Source: Adiantum capillus-veneris
Lineage: Eukaryota; Streptophyta; Polypodiopsida; Polypodiales; Pteridaceae
Reading direction: 5' to 3'
DNA length: 64,000 nt
Assembly (NCBI GenBank): GCA_014529385.2
Contig: CM043942.1
Span: 3,808,501 to 3,872,500 of the forward strand
Shown here in pieces: positions 41,844-53,916 of the stretch; position 1 is the stretch's first letter; each line of letters starts with the position of its first letter. Made by a program: the position numbers and the translations under genes. Under the pieces are notes generated by a model. The model saw only the letters and a program-made list of their open reading frames with translations. It was not told the DNA's origin and did no database searches.

Positions 41844-42399
41844 AAAATCTTGATAAAGGAGGAGTCTGCACCCCCTCTAAATCATGACTTTGCATATTTG
41901 CAAGCACATACTCTTGCACATCCAAGCCCTTAAAATTTAGTATATTCAAACCCTATAAATATGATATACACAAGTCCTATAGATTCTCATGTACATCCAC
42001 ACCCTGTGAGCCCTCATGTGTGTACAAACCCTCTGAATACTCATGCTTTTCTCAAAGCTTAGAGAGAATTGCAAGAGAATATATGGAACCCTTGATACAA
42101 ATCGGTTGCATATGCCAACGCCGTATGCCTGTTGATTTGAAATCCCTTATTCAGATATCCCAAACCCGATGGAAAACAATCCACAATCTGCCAAATAAAC
42201 TTCAATCTCTTAAGCCCTGCTCGTACCCTTATTTTTCTTTGACTTTCCCTATTCTCCCCAGATAATTCCCCCCCCCCCCCCCCCCCCCCCCCCTCCCCCC
42301 AAATCTTTATTAGCTTCTGCATGGCATGTGTGACCCTCGCTTTTTCCTATTTTATGTCCCCTAGATGCTATTCTTAGCTTTCCTTAAGCTCCTTGACTC
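41844..42399. other. Intergenic stretch with C-run
   Basis: No gene. It contains repeated ACCCTGTGAGCCCTCATG-like and AAACCCT(A/C)T phrases (41940-42040) and a C run at 42268-42300 broken by one T. Confidence 0.5.
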
Positions 42400-43250
42400 A
42401 ATACTTGAATACTGGTACTGGTCTCACTTGTATTGGTTTTATTGGTTATGGACACTGGCTCTCGAGACACTGGTACTCGACACTGGGTCTCAAGACACTA
42501 GTACTCAACACTGGCTCTCGAGACATTGTTACTCGACACTGGTGCTCGAGATACTGACATTAGTGCTAGACATTGGCTCTCGAGACACCTAACACTGGTG
42601 CAACTATATTACTATACTGGCGGACTCACCCAACACAAAACTGGCCCGACAAAACTTCAATTGCTAATAACTTGATAACTTAGCATCCGATATCGGTCTC
42701 GCTGGTTTTGGTCACTTTGGTATGGTGCAGCTGTTACTGGTCTCACTAGTACTCGGGAACAAATCCCGTCTGCACAGCCACGCCCATTGGTCTCAATGGT
42801 ACTGGCCCAATTGTTATTGGTCTCATTGGTATTCGGGAACAAATCTCGTCGGCTCAGCCACGCCCACTGGTCTCACTGGTACTGGTGCAACTGTTAACTG
42901 GTATGATTGGCCTGATCCCAAAAAAGTTCAATTCCTGATAACTTGGCATCCAAAGCTCTGATTACTGATCTTTCAACTTTTCAGGCCCTATTTGGAGCCC
43001 ATCTTGGTCTAGAAACCCACATAAAGCATACATCTCCGATCCTCTTGCTGACATAACAGCTGCTAACATTGGTTTGGAAATACTGGTATTGGTAATACTG
43101 GACTGGTACCACTGCTAACAATAACATCGGTATTGTTAACAATGGTACTAGTACCACTGGTACTTGTAACACAAGTACTTGTAGTACTGGCCTAGTATAA
43201 CTAGTACTGGTAACACTGGTGGTACTCGTAGTATTATTAACATTGTCCAT
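42400..43250. repeat. ACTGG-rich degenerate minisatellite
   Basis: Dense repeats of ACTGGTACT, CTCGAGACACTGG and TACTCGACACTGG between 42400 and 42610; a ~110-bp unit (GGTCTCA-TGGTA ... CGGGAACAAATC-CGTC) repeated at about 42737 and 42815; and ACTGGTA/GTACTAGTA variants to 43250. Tandem decay of a short unit explains the pattern. Confidence 0.8.
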
Positions 43251-43320
43251 AATTTTGGCAAAACCTTGAATTTATATGCAGATTTGCATATTTTACCCCG
43301 TGCCTGCAAAGTGGCATGAC
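43207..43320 (+). repeat. Direct repeat, copy 2 (partner 40650-40765)
   Basis: Same orientation as copy 1, roughly 80-85% identical by eye, ending near AAAGTGGCATGAC. Confidence 0.8.
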
Positions 43321-43740
43321 AAACTCCTTGCTGTATTTGTCTTTCTTGATTGTATTATCGCATCATACTGCGTACACCTACATGCAATCTCTCTCCCTCT
43401 CAAACCCCATTAAGCCAGCAGGACTGACCATAAAGCCGATGAAATCCATATATATATTTTTCCATTTACCATTACTAATCTTCAATGGATGAAGAGGCGT
43501 CCTTCTTTCAAGCACTCTGCTTTATTTACTTGACACTTTTGGAAATGCAAGACATAGTCTTGAACATAGCCATATGAACCTGGCCAGTAAAACTATTGTC
43601 GTACGAGTGCATAAGTTTTCTTTATGCATGGGTTCCTTGCACTAGGACTATCATGACATTCATATCAAATTTGGCATCAAGTGTCCACGTTCATTAAGTA
43701 CACAAACTCTCCCCTTGTGGACTAGCTACCCATTATCTAT
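43321..43740. other. Intergenic stretch
   Basis: No gene or repeat recognised; AT-rich unique-looking sequence left of the E1 relic. Confidence 0.5.
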
Positions 43741-45238
43741 GGAAAAGTTCTTCCATCTCTATAGCTCGTCACTCGAAAGAGAAGAACTGGGTGTGGAGGT
43801 TAAAGACACACTACCAACATTGGAGTGAGAAGCATCCCTCATTTTCACATGGCTCCACACTTTGGAGTATGCATCGTCATGCTCATTTTTGTCCTTGAGA
43901 GATTCCAGAAACTCACTTTGAAGCTCAACGAAAAGAAGAGAGTTTCTCTCTGGAATATGACCAAGAGCATCAACTACCAAATTGTATTATCCTTTATGAT
44001 ATTGGAGTGTTGCATCATACTTCAGAAGAATCTCAGCCCACTTGTCCTTTTGACCCTTCAAATTTTTGTTTGTTGCATAAACCATTTTATACTTTCATGG
44101 TCAAACACCATCTCAAATTGAGCTCCATACGAATAATGTCACCACATTTTTAAAATAAACACTATTGCATAATGCTTCTTTCTTTCAATTGCAATTGGTC
44201 TTTCTTCCTGTAGAAGGACTGTTCCAATAGCATGGGTACTAGCATTCGTTTCTAAGATGAGCAGTTTCAAAGGATTCACAATAGCTAAAACAGGAGTTGT
44301 AGCTAATGCATCCTTGAGATCATCAAAAATTTGTTTTTGAGCTTGAACCTTACTGAAAGGTTTTCCCCTTGGCTTTCAATTGTTCCATCATTGAAATAGA
44401 AACATGAGCATAGTTTTTAATGAACCTTCAATAAAAACCTGCAAATACCAAGAAAATCTACAACTCCTCCATATTTCTAGAAGAAGGCCACCTCTTAATC
44501 GCAGCCAATTGGGATTTATCCATTTGTAGCCCGTCAGCTGAAATTACATGCCCTAAATAGTGAATTTTCTCCTTGAGAAAATCACACTTTGATTTCTTGG
44601 CATATAATTTATTTTCCCATAACAATTCAAACACCTTCTTTAGATGTTGTAAGTGCTCTTCTTTAAAAACACTATACACTACAATGTTATCAAGAAAGAT
44701 GATAACAAAGTTGCCTAAATATGGGTTCAAGGCACTATCCATAAGTGTCATGAAAGTTACGGGTGCATTGGTCAACCCAGAGGGCATAACCAAAAACCTG
44801 TAGTGTCCAAACCTTGTTTCAAAAGCAGTTTTGGGTGTACCTAATTGATGATATCTTGATCTTAAGTTTATCTTTGTAAACATACAAGCATGGGTGAGCT
44901 TATCAAATAAATAATCCACTCTCAACAACAGATACTTTTTCTTAACAGTAATTGCATTCAATCCACGATAATCTACACACTTGCACATACTACATTTTTT
45001 TTTCTTTTACCAACAAGATGGGAGAGGCCCATGGTGAAGACCTGGTTTGTATAAACCCTCTACTAAAATAGTCAGTGAGCTGATGGTCCACCTCAGCAAC
45101 CTCAGAATGACTCATTTTGTAGGGTAGTTTACTTACAGGTTTACTACCTGCAACAACCATGTCTAAGCCAAGTTGCACAACACGTGTCGGTAATAATCCT
45201 GATGAAAAGTCATCTAGGAATTCATCGTTGTATTCCAT
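43741..45238 (-). pseudogene. E1 reverse transcriptase and RNase H
   Basis: RT pieces: SRGFIQTRSSPWASPILLVK (45238 frame), then CVDYRGLNAITVKKKY, TKINLRSRYHQL, MPSGLTNAPVTFMTLMD and IIFLDNIVVYS. The catalytic LDD is LDN, so the enzyme is dead. Stops separate this from the RNase H end MVVDALGHIPERNS (43980 frame) and an unplaced tail. Integrase is absent. Confidence 0.82.
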
Positions 45239-45726
45239 TAAATAAATGTTTTAACTTATCAATAACATTTTCTTGTTTTGAAGAGATACAAGTAGCATAG
45301 TTGGAAGAGAAGAGAGAGAAGCATGCGACGTTAAGGAATTGTCATTGAAAACATTATCAACATTTGATAGAAAATGACAACACAATAAGATTTCTTCTAT
45401 TTCATCTTGAGAAGAGAGCTTGATAAGACTGGCTTTATATTAAGTGGCAAGGAAGGAACATCCTTCTTACCCAATAGCAGCACATACACACCATTGAATT
45501 TGAACATCAAACTATTGTGCCATAGTTGCATTTTAGTGATGATCCTAAACTATATAACCATGCATGACTAAGGAGCACATATGTCCCATCCATATTCATG
45601 ACTTGAAAATTCAAGGACGTGTGATACCCTTGAATCTCCAGTAGTACATCTTTTGCTTTGAGTATCCCACACCTTGGTGTCACAACTATTAATCATCGCT
45701 ACCTTATAACGGTGGAAACTTGGAGT

Positions 45727-45972
45727 CTAGGGCAAATTAAACCATTTCACTATCTTATAGTTAATGAAATTTTTCAAAGCACCATTGTTTACCAAGATTC
45801 TCACCTTGCAACCTTGGATAAACCCATACATGCACACCAACTCATGTAGACCAAAGATCGGCTGCCACGTTGAGGCCGTTATACAGCACGTGCGCACCGC
45901 TTTGATGTGTGTTACTTCCACATTGGAGAAACAAGAGGAGGACTCAAGAGGAAGTAGTTGCACCATGTGCAT
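45727..45972 (-). pseudogene. E1 protease fragment
   Basis: CKVRILVNNGALKNFINYKI corresponds to a retropepsin active site with the catalytic Asp replaced by Asn (expected VDTGAS-like). The frame is short and flanked by stops. Confidence 0.6.
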
Positions 45973-45999
45973 CGCTTTATACTTACCTTGGGCAATAAA

Positions 46000-47103
46000 T
46001 TTCCCCTTGGGAAAATCCTTTTTGTCATTTCCTCTCCCTAAACATGTAAAATATAACCTTTTTTAGCCTTCTCAAATTCTTCACTAAACAGATGGCCCCT
46101 AGGCCCTTTGGGCTTCTTGGGATGGATCCATCTACTATAAATTTTCTCTTGTTATCTCCATGCGATGTGCACTGTCAGACACATGAGTTTTATGCAATGC
46201 TTTCTCGTCAAGATCGTCGTCGTGTATATATGCTTACACTATAGCCTCCTCAAGCGTCTTGGGGTCCTAGGTTTTGACATGCTTCTTAAGCTTTGGTGTC
46301 AATCCATGGATAAACCCACATGCTTGTTGAAAGGTATCTAAACCCTCTAGCTTGAGAATCACATCACGATAGTGTGAGATATACTCCAATAGTGGCTTAG
46401 GCTCACACATAGAGCACTTGTCCCATGCAAACCAATTTTTGTATGCTTTGTTTGTAGGCAGAAATTATTTTCTAAACACATACTTGAAGGATTCCCAAGT
46501 CTATGGTATGATGCCCTTCTGCTTGAGCGACATCTACCATTTGTAGGCCTTGCCTTCTAGTGTCAAACTCCTTTGCAGTACCTTGACTACATCTAGAGTG
46601 CATTTAAGTTTGTGAATCCCATGCCATTTTCTTAGGGATATATTCACAGTATCTTCATTGTGTTCCCTTTTCTCTCCTCTAAAAATTGGTGGCTTAGTAT
46701 TGCCATCCACTTCTTTGAGAGAAAATTTTCAACCCTTCCAGATTGGAGCCTCGCTCCTATAGACCAAGGGTGCCCCCGCCCGGTATGGGGGTCACAAAAA
46801 CCCTGGCCTACTCATGAACTCGGCCCTTTGCTGACTGTTGCATGAATTGCACAAGCACATCAGACATCTTGATGACATTCTCATTCTTTGCTAAATTTGA
46901 CTCTAAAATACTCAAGCGTGTTTCGAGTGATCTAAACTCTTGGATATCAAGCAATTTGTAGCTACGACCCCATTGTTGCATGGGTACCCTTCGTGAGAGT
47001 AGACGAAGGCATGGCAATAGTAATTGGAGCTTGTGTAGGATTTCAAAATCAAACGTTTCTTGCATGTCAATATCCAAATCCATGGCGTTTCGTGCTATGC
47101 TAC
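46000..47103 (-). pseudogene. E1 gag
   Basis: The N-terminus at about 47084 reads MDLDIDMQETFDFEIL, followed by a coiled-coil-like stretch (LETRLSILESNLAKNENVIK; VQFMQQSAK) to a stop at 46808. Decayed gag core pieces follow on the same strand (LTLEGKAYKW near 46560, QACGFIHGL near 46310). The relic at 23650-24970 is the same family. Confidence 0.65.
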
Positions 47104-47368
47104 TGAGGCGGTCCGGGGCGGGCAACAAGAAGAGTGGCCTCTAGACACCCTTCAAGGCTCCCGTGCTGCTCAATGGGGCTGGGGCACAACAAAACACAAA
47201 CCAACACAACAAACCCACAGCCAAATCCCAACTACACAAGGAGCACCACCTAGTTTAAGAGCGAACTAGGACGCAAAAGAGGAGAATCGTTAGAGCAACC
47301 CGCAAACAAGCAAGGAATTTACACTAACCCTAACTCCAATGGAATACTCTCACACCCTAAAACACGAG

Positions 47369-47412
<44 letters not shown>

Positions 47413-49801
47413 AGAGAGAGATAGTGCTCGGGCTGCTTTGAAACGTATCGGCAATGATCAAGCAAACACAACTATATATTTAAGAAAGAGAGAGAAAGGG
47501 GGAGGGGGTGCTTGTTGCATTAATACCTTCTTACAAATCTGTCATGACAAATCAAAGTGAGATTAGTACTTGTTCAACATAGCTTGCGTAAATTTCACCA
47601 CAACACATCACAAGAAAAGCCACCCCAATCACTGTCTTAAGGCCAGGGGAGTCCTCTCCACCCTGTCGCCCTCTTACAGTATGTGGGATTTATGGCTAGA
47701 TTGATGACAACACCAGAGACAAGCTATCAAGAACTTAACAAAAAAACACCAAGACACTTACGCATCATTGTTGTCCATTACTTCACGTTGGAAGGGAGAC
47801 AAAGTATCCAAGCTTAGTCCAAATCCACCCTCCTTGATTCAGCGAATGTTGGGCTTACACTAGTAGGAGAAATGATAGATTTCCTACTCTCAATTGAATG
47901 ATCACTCTCTCTCTTACAATGGCATAGAGTTCCCTTGCTAATCCCCTATTACAACACATGCACATGCATAAGACAATGAGCTTCCACTCAAGAGCTCCTT
48001 CTAGAGAGGTTGAGCTTGGCTTCTCAAGCTATAGCATAGTGCTCTTGCTTATGGCTCCCCCCTTTTGTGCTAGCTACACCCTCCTTTTATAGCAATTTTG
48101 AAGGCTAGGGTTACTCCTCTAACCATGGTTGGGTTAGATTTTCAGCAATTTATCTAATTTCTTTTGCTTGGAATTATCAAGAAGTTGGTGAGGAAAGAGA
48201 GAGGAGAGAAATGGAGGTGATAGGACTTTTCATAGTGGGTTAGTGTTAGTAGAGTTAGTATTAATTTACAAATGGAATTGGATATTTACAATGGGAGTAT
48301 CCATGTAGGATACAAATAAGGAAGAAAAAACTCTTAAGAGGTAAGAAAAGGTGGCTTTCTTACAAGGTTGATGCTCCAAGTGTCTTGAGAAGGGCCGATT
48401 TTGACGCCTGTTGACGGTCCACTAGCTTTGACGGTACATTTTTTCTCCACTCTTGACCTTCCTTGAGAGACAAGATAATTGAAGCTGAGTAATCAACCAC
48501 CATGATGCTGTCTTTTAAGAGAAGAGGCTGAATTTTGTGGTTTTTTTGATAGATATGGGTAAATTGGAGGAGGAAAAATGAGACTAGGTGGTCAATTTTG
48601 GAATGGAATTGTGTGTGGGAGGTATGAGTTAACCATGGTTTCTCTTATTCTTCAAGGTTGAGAAGAAGGTGAGTCGTGTGCAGAGAGGAGTGGTGAGAGA
48701 GATGGGGATGATGAGTGGAGAAGTGTGTGTGAAAGAGGAAAATGATAAAGTGGAAGAGAGAGTGTGGCTGCATAGCATGGGAAAACTGGGGTCCACTAAA
48801 AAAATCATAGCTCACAGCTCGTAGCTCAAAAAAATATGAAAACATTTGAGGCAAAAGTTCAGCCCACGAGCTACAACTTTTGTTTGTATCACCTTTTCAA
48901 ATTCGGAGAGCAACTGAACTTTAAAAATTCAGCAAAACCGACCGTTTTTTTCCACTGCAAGGTCCTTGTGGGGTCCTTCTTTGGATGATTCTTTTGAATA
49001 CCTCCAAGAGTGAGCCCTCCATAGTGCATGTATGCATGCCACCTACCCTTGACCTTATTTGGTAGGTCTATAATTGAAGATATTTTTGAGATTAGGATAT
49101 AAGTGAATAGTACAACTAAGAAAATCAAATATTGAGGGGTCTAAAAAATATGTACATGTCAAATATAAATAATATAAGTGGAAAAAATATAAAGGGGTCA
49201 AAACAAATCTCTCTCATTATGAGGCTACCATAAAAAGATAAATATTTTTGGTGTTTTAATTTTTTTAGAAAAAAACAAAATAGATGTAGGAAGGGAAAAA
49301 TCAAAATAGTGAAAAAATATACACATAAATAAAACTAGTTTTTTTGGATTTTTGTTGGGGTGGAGTTACACCAAATATAAAAGAAGCTTACATGAAAATA
49401 TTTCTATATGGAATAAAGAGTATGAAAAATGGTAAGAAAAAATTGTGGTAATGGTGAGGCAATGTACAGAGCATAAATAACACACACCTAGGTAGAAATA
49501 TTTAAATAAATACCAAAATAATTATGAAAAAATCTTTTATTTAGGCCCTATATACAAAGAAATATTTACATACGCATGGGCCATAATATACTTATATTTT
49601 TTATTTTATTTTTATTTTTTTGGCTCAACTAGCCCAATGACTAGCTAATTGAGGGTTTTTTAAGAAGATATGGAAAAAGTCCCGTGACTCACGCACGCCT
49701 ATGTACAGTGAAATGGTAGGGATAGCCACAGTGTTTGGGTGATTTTGGTAGGGTGAGGTAACTCACTGTGGCAATTACAAAGAGCCGAAAAACGGCTATC
49801 A
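47104..49801 (-). repeat. D1 3' LTR (2698 bp)
   Basis: Near-identical to 60668-63385. It contains TATAAAAGGAG on the minus strand (48081-48091) and a GA run (47366-47408), shorter than the ~79-bp run of the other LTR. Short frames inside it (for example 48645-48854) are conserved only because the LTRs are young. Confidence 0.97.
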
Positions 49802-49822
49802 TTAGCCCTCCCCCTGGATGAT
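49802..49822 (-). promoter_or_regulatory. D1 polypurine tract
   Basis: Minus-strand CATCCAGGGGGAGGGCTAA immediately precedes the LTR start TGATAGCC. Confidence 0.85.
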
Positions 49823-49829
49823 GGTATAT

Positions 49830-50780
49830 TCATGTACCATCATAGAGCATCTTTTCCAAAGAGAGTGCTTCAGAGTCCTTGACAAGATCTTCATTGTTTG
49901 GCCCCTCGGAATTTTGGCTAGAGTTATACTCATGCTTCATGTAACAATACTTACATGAGACAGTGGCCTTTTGACAGATCTTTGGTAGATCCTTTGGTAG
50001 AAGGCGACTCAAATAGGGCTTCAAGCGATACCCGTTTACTTTCCTGGAGTGCTCTTTACCATTCAAGTGCATAAGCTGATAGTAACTTGAATTGAAAGCC
50101 TTCTTGACTATGTATGGCCCTTGCCATCTAGTTTCAAACTTGGCATCAAAACGATTATCGAGTCGATTGTCATACCTTAGCACCAGATCTCCTTCATTGA
50201 TGCCTTTGTCCTTTAGTTTCTTGTCAAGCTTCTCCTTCGCTTGTGTGGCTTTCCTCTTGTAGCACTCATATGCTGCTTCTCTTTTCCACTCAATCTCAGC
50301 TAAGGTAAGAAGTCGATCCATCCATGCTTCTTGATCATCTTGTGCTGATTTGCCATGAAGTTGCATTGTTGGAATGTTTAGTTCAATTGGCTGTAAAGCC
50401 TCTTGACCATAGACCAAGTGAAATGGTGTGAACTCTGTGGCTTCCCTATATGTGGTTCGATACGCCCACAAGGCACCATCCAAGAAGTCATCCCACAACT
50501 TTGTCTTGTTTTTCACCATCTTTCTAATGATGCCTGCAATGACACCATTAGCTTTTTCTACCAAACCATTTGATTGGGGATAGTAGGGTGTACTGTGACG
50601 ATGTAGAATGTGAAGTTCTTCACAGACTTCTGTGAGCAATCCCTTTCTAAACCCTGGACCATTATTAGAAACAATCTCCAAAGGTGTGCCAAATCTACAA
50701 CAAATGTGAGTGTAGACGAATTTGCTCACTGTCCTCTCATTTACCTTTGCCACACTTTGTGCTTCCACCCACCTAGTCAA
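49830..50780 (-). pseudogene. D1 integrase, C-terminal two thirds
   Basis: From TRWVEAQSVAKVNERTV the core continues: LEIVSNNGPGF, where the second catalytic Asp is Asn; the Glu is present (QSNGLVEKANG); LWAYRTTYREATEFTPFHLV; then INEGDLVLRYDNR and KFETRWQGPYIVKKAF, the GPY-type C-terminal motif, and a Ser/Glu tail without a chromodomain. The first part of the same domain lies beyond the 4.0-kb insert at 54783 onward; the break falls just after VAVDY. Confidence 0.88.
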
Positions 50781-53594
50781 AACAGATTGTAAAAGGTTTG
50801 CCCAAATTCAAGGTGGATGGTATGCATAAAGTGTGTGCATCATGCCAGTTTGGAAAACAGTCAAAGGGCTCATTTCCACATGAGCGCAATGTATGTAAAA
50901 AGCCACTTGAGGTGGTGCACACAGATGTTTGGGGTCCAACCGATACTGCAAGTATACATGGTTGCAGGTATTATGTCTCTTTCATTGATGACCATACAAG
51001 GAAAGTATGGGTCTACTTCATGCGTAACAAAAGTGAAGTGTTTGGTCACTTTCAAGACTTCAAAGTCATGATTGAGAAGGAGACAGATATGCAAATCAAG
51101 ACATTGAGGTCAGATGGAGGGGGAGAGTACTTCTCCAATGATTTTTCAGATTTTCTGCGAATGCATGGTATACACAGGCAGTTTACATGCAGATATACTC
51201 CACAACAGAATGGGGTCGCAGAAAGGAAAAACAGGCACATTGCAGAGGTTGCACGTGCATTGATGAATGAGAAGAACATGCCTCATCATTTCTGGGCTGA
51301 AGCTGTAAATACAGCTGTGTACATTATGAACAGGACACCTACAGCTGCGGTGCATGATGTAACACCTGAGGAAAAGTTTATAGGTACAAAGCCTGATTTG
51401 GCACACTTGAAAGTGTTTGGCTGCATAGCTTACGTGCATGTACCAGATGAGTTGCGTAGGAAATTGGATCCTAAAGCAGAGAAATGTATTCTTGTGGGAT
51501 ATTCCCTTGAACAAAAGGGGTACAGGTGCTACAATCCTACCAACGAGAATTACGAGTGAGCAGAGATGTAGTCTTTGATGAGATGAGTAGCTGGTACAGT
51601 AATGCACATGGCACTATTGGGGCTGATGTAAAAGATGATGTGGTTGTACAAAATGTGAGGCCACAGTCACAGGTTTTGAGTGGACCACAAGAGTCCTCTT
51701 CTCGTGGCTCTGTTGAGAAACCATGGAATGGTAGACTACGTACGCAGGTTACTCCACCAACAGGTACAGGGAATGTATCACGAAAAGGAAAGGAAAAGGT
51801 TGATGAACCTCCCTTTATGGTTGATGCATCATCAGGTTTTTCACATGTAGACATGGATTCAGATGGTTCTGAACAAAGTCTTGATGAGGAATTTGGAATT
51901 CCGGCTGTCAGGACACCTGGTGTAAGGAAAGTACAAGAAGATGCTAGAGGGCAAAGGAGTGACCTAGGACCGCGCAGATCTAATAGAGTCAGAAATCCAG
52001 TTCAGAAATTTACTTATGATGGGTATCTAGCGCATCACCAAGCCTACATGGCTAAGGTGATACAGGATGTGGAGCCCACATGTTTTGAGGATGCAGTTGG
52101 AAATGTGCATTGGGATGATGCAATGAATGAAGAGATGGCTGCATTGGAAGCAAATGACACATGGGAGTTGGTGCCATTGCCACGTGGCAAGAAAGCTATT
52201 GGCTGTAAATGGGTGTATAAAGCCAAGCATAAGGCTGATGGTAACATTGAGCGTCACAAGGCAAGGCTGGTCGCAAAGGGTTATGCACAGACGTATGGCA
52301 TAGACTATGAGGAGACCTTTGCTCCAGTGGCAAAGATGACGACAGTGAGAGCTGTCATAGCAGTGGCTGCATCTAGAGGATGGATTATGCATCAAATGGA
52401 TGTAAAGAATGCCTTCTTGAATGATGAGTTGCAAGAGGAAGTGTATATGGATCAGCCACCTGGTTATGTCGACCCAGGTTACCCAGATTATGTATGCAGA
52501 CTTCTCAAATCTTTGTATGGTTTGAAGCAGGGCTCTAGAGCATGGTATGACAGGATTGCCAAGTATCTTGTCAGTATTGGTTTTAGGAGAGCTCATGCTG
52601 ATCATTCACTCTATGTACGTGAGAGTGATGTGGGGATTGTGGTCATTACCATATATGTAGATGACCTTATTATTGTTGGTGACAATGCTATGGAGATTGA
52701 CCATGTGAAGGGTCTTCTCAAACAAGAGTTTGAAATGAAAGATTTAGGCGAGTTGAGCTACTTTCTTGGCATTGAGGTGATCAGGACTCCAGAGGGTGTA
52801 TGGCTATCACAGAGACAGTATGCTTTGGACATGTTGTCAAAGTATGGTATGGCTGATTGTAAGCCAATTTCTATTCCCTTGGATGTGAATGCAAAGCTGA
52901 GTGCAGAGAAGGGTGATGTTGTTGAGGATGTCAACATGTACAGGAAGATTGTGGGTAGTCTAATCTACTTGACTATCACGAGGCCAGACTTGAGCTACAC
53001 AGTAGAATTGGAGAGTCAGTTCATGCAACTTCCGAGGAAGCCACATTTGGATGGAGTACGACGCACACTTAGGTATGTGCAAGGTACTCTTGACTACGCA
53101 TTGTTCTATGCAGCAGATGCACCATTAGCATTGTATGGGTATACAGATGCAGATTGGGCAGGTAGCATTGTTGATAGGAGATCTACGAGTGGCTTCATGT
53201 TCTCTTTTGGGAGTGCTGCTGTTACTTGGAGCGGCAAAAATCAGCCTACGGTTGCTTTATCGAGCACAGAGGCCGAGTACAGAGGTGCAGCAGTTGCGGC
53301 GTGTGAGGTAGCTTGGCTACGCACATTACTTGAGGACTTGGGAGTGCAGGTGGACCAGCAGATTTTCATCCATTGTGACATCCTCAGCAGCATGCACTTG
53401 GCTAGGAACCCAGTGTTCCATGCCAGGACCAAGCACATAGAGGTCCATTACCACTACGTTCGAGAGAGAGTGTTGGCGGGCGACATCGACTTGGTCTACG
53501 TCAGCACAGAGGAGCAGATAGCGGATATCTTTACCAAGCTTCGACGTTTCCGGACTATGCTTGGACTCTGCGACATGCAGAGCTCGAGGGGGAG
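50781..53594 (+). pseudogene. Ty1/Copia pol: integrase, RT and RNase H, 5'-truncated
   Basis: Integrase: CASCQFGKQSKGSFPHER, VVHTDVWGPTDTASIHGCRY (first Asp), TLRSDGGGEYFSNDF (second Asp), TPQQNGVAERKNRHI (Glu). A one-base loss near 51545 shifts the frame at NPTNENYE. RT: AIGCKWVYKAKHKADGNIER, HQMDVKNAFLNDELQEEVYM, LYGLKQGSRAWYDRI and catalytic YVDDLIIVGD. RNase H: YTDADWAGSIVDRRSTSGFM, WSGKNQPTVALSSTEAEY, HIEVHYHYVRE and EEQIADIFTKLRRF. Catalytic residues are intact; only the frameshift and the lost 5' part (gag, protease) disable it. The RT frame runs 698 codons from 51526. Confidence 0.93.
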
Positions 53595-53916
53595 TGTTGA
53601 GATGTCGAGCTCTACACCTTGAGCTGGCATCCACTACGGGTCTTGGCCGCTTACGGCATTTACTCACTGGCGCGTTAGGTGACCGACACGGAGGATCTCT
53701 GCCAGTGATTCTACAGCTGGACTACACTTATAGTGCCAGCCTAGTACGCTTCTAGCGAGTTCACACTTAGTGACCGCATGTACATATGTGCTACTTTTCA
53801 GCTTTAGCACTTAGTCATTTTGTACTCTCTTTTCTGTGAAGAAGAAGAAGAAGCTTTCCATCTCTGTGTGCTTTGTGCTTGTCTTGTGTAGCTCTCTTGC
53901 ATCCTCATTCTTTACA
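53595..53916 (+). repeat. Copia 3' LTR (about 322 bp)
   Basis: It starts TGTTGAGATGTCGAGC directly after the purine run CTCGAGGGGGAG, the usual plant Copia arrangement. The proposed end CATTCTTTACA lies where gypsy protease sequence begins (CCAGGATCTATCAGAGG). The other LTR is absent. Confidence 0.7.

Larger units (their letters stand above)
43741..47103 (-). mobile_element. E1: old gypsy relic, truncated, host of the D1 insertion
   Basis: Minus-strand gag, protease, RT and RNase H remnants in order, breaking off after RNase H (VVDALGHIPE) near 43741. RT wording (ADGLQMDKSQLAAIKRWPSS) is chromovirus-like. The leader resumes beyond D1 at 63386. Rejoining the two sides across the CTAC duplication gives a leader reading TTGGTAGCATAGCACG, two changes from the plant initiator-Met primer site TTGGTATCAGAGCACG. 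Confidence 0.75.

Noticed and set aside
42268-42300. Long C-runs as G-quadruplex regulatory elements
   Set aside because: Single homopolymers here, at 25395 and at 23172 are prone to sequencing error and have no linked gene or promoter.
48645-49128. Short ORFs identical at two places (48645-49128 and 62229-62712)
   Set aside because: They look conserved, but both lie in the paired young LTRs of D1, so identity reflects recent duplication and not selection.
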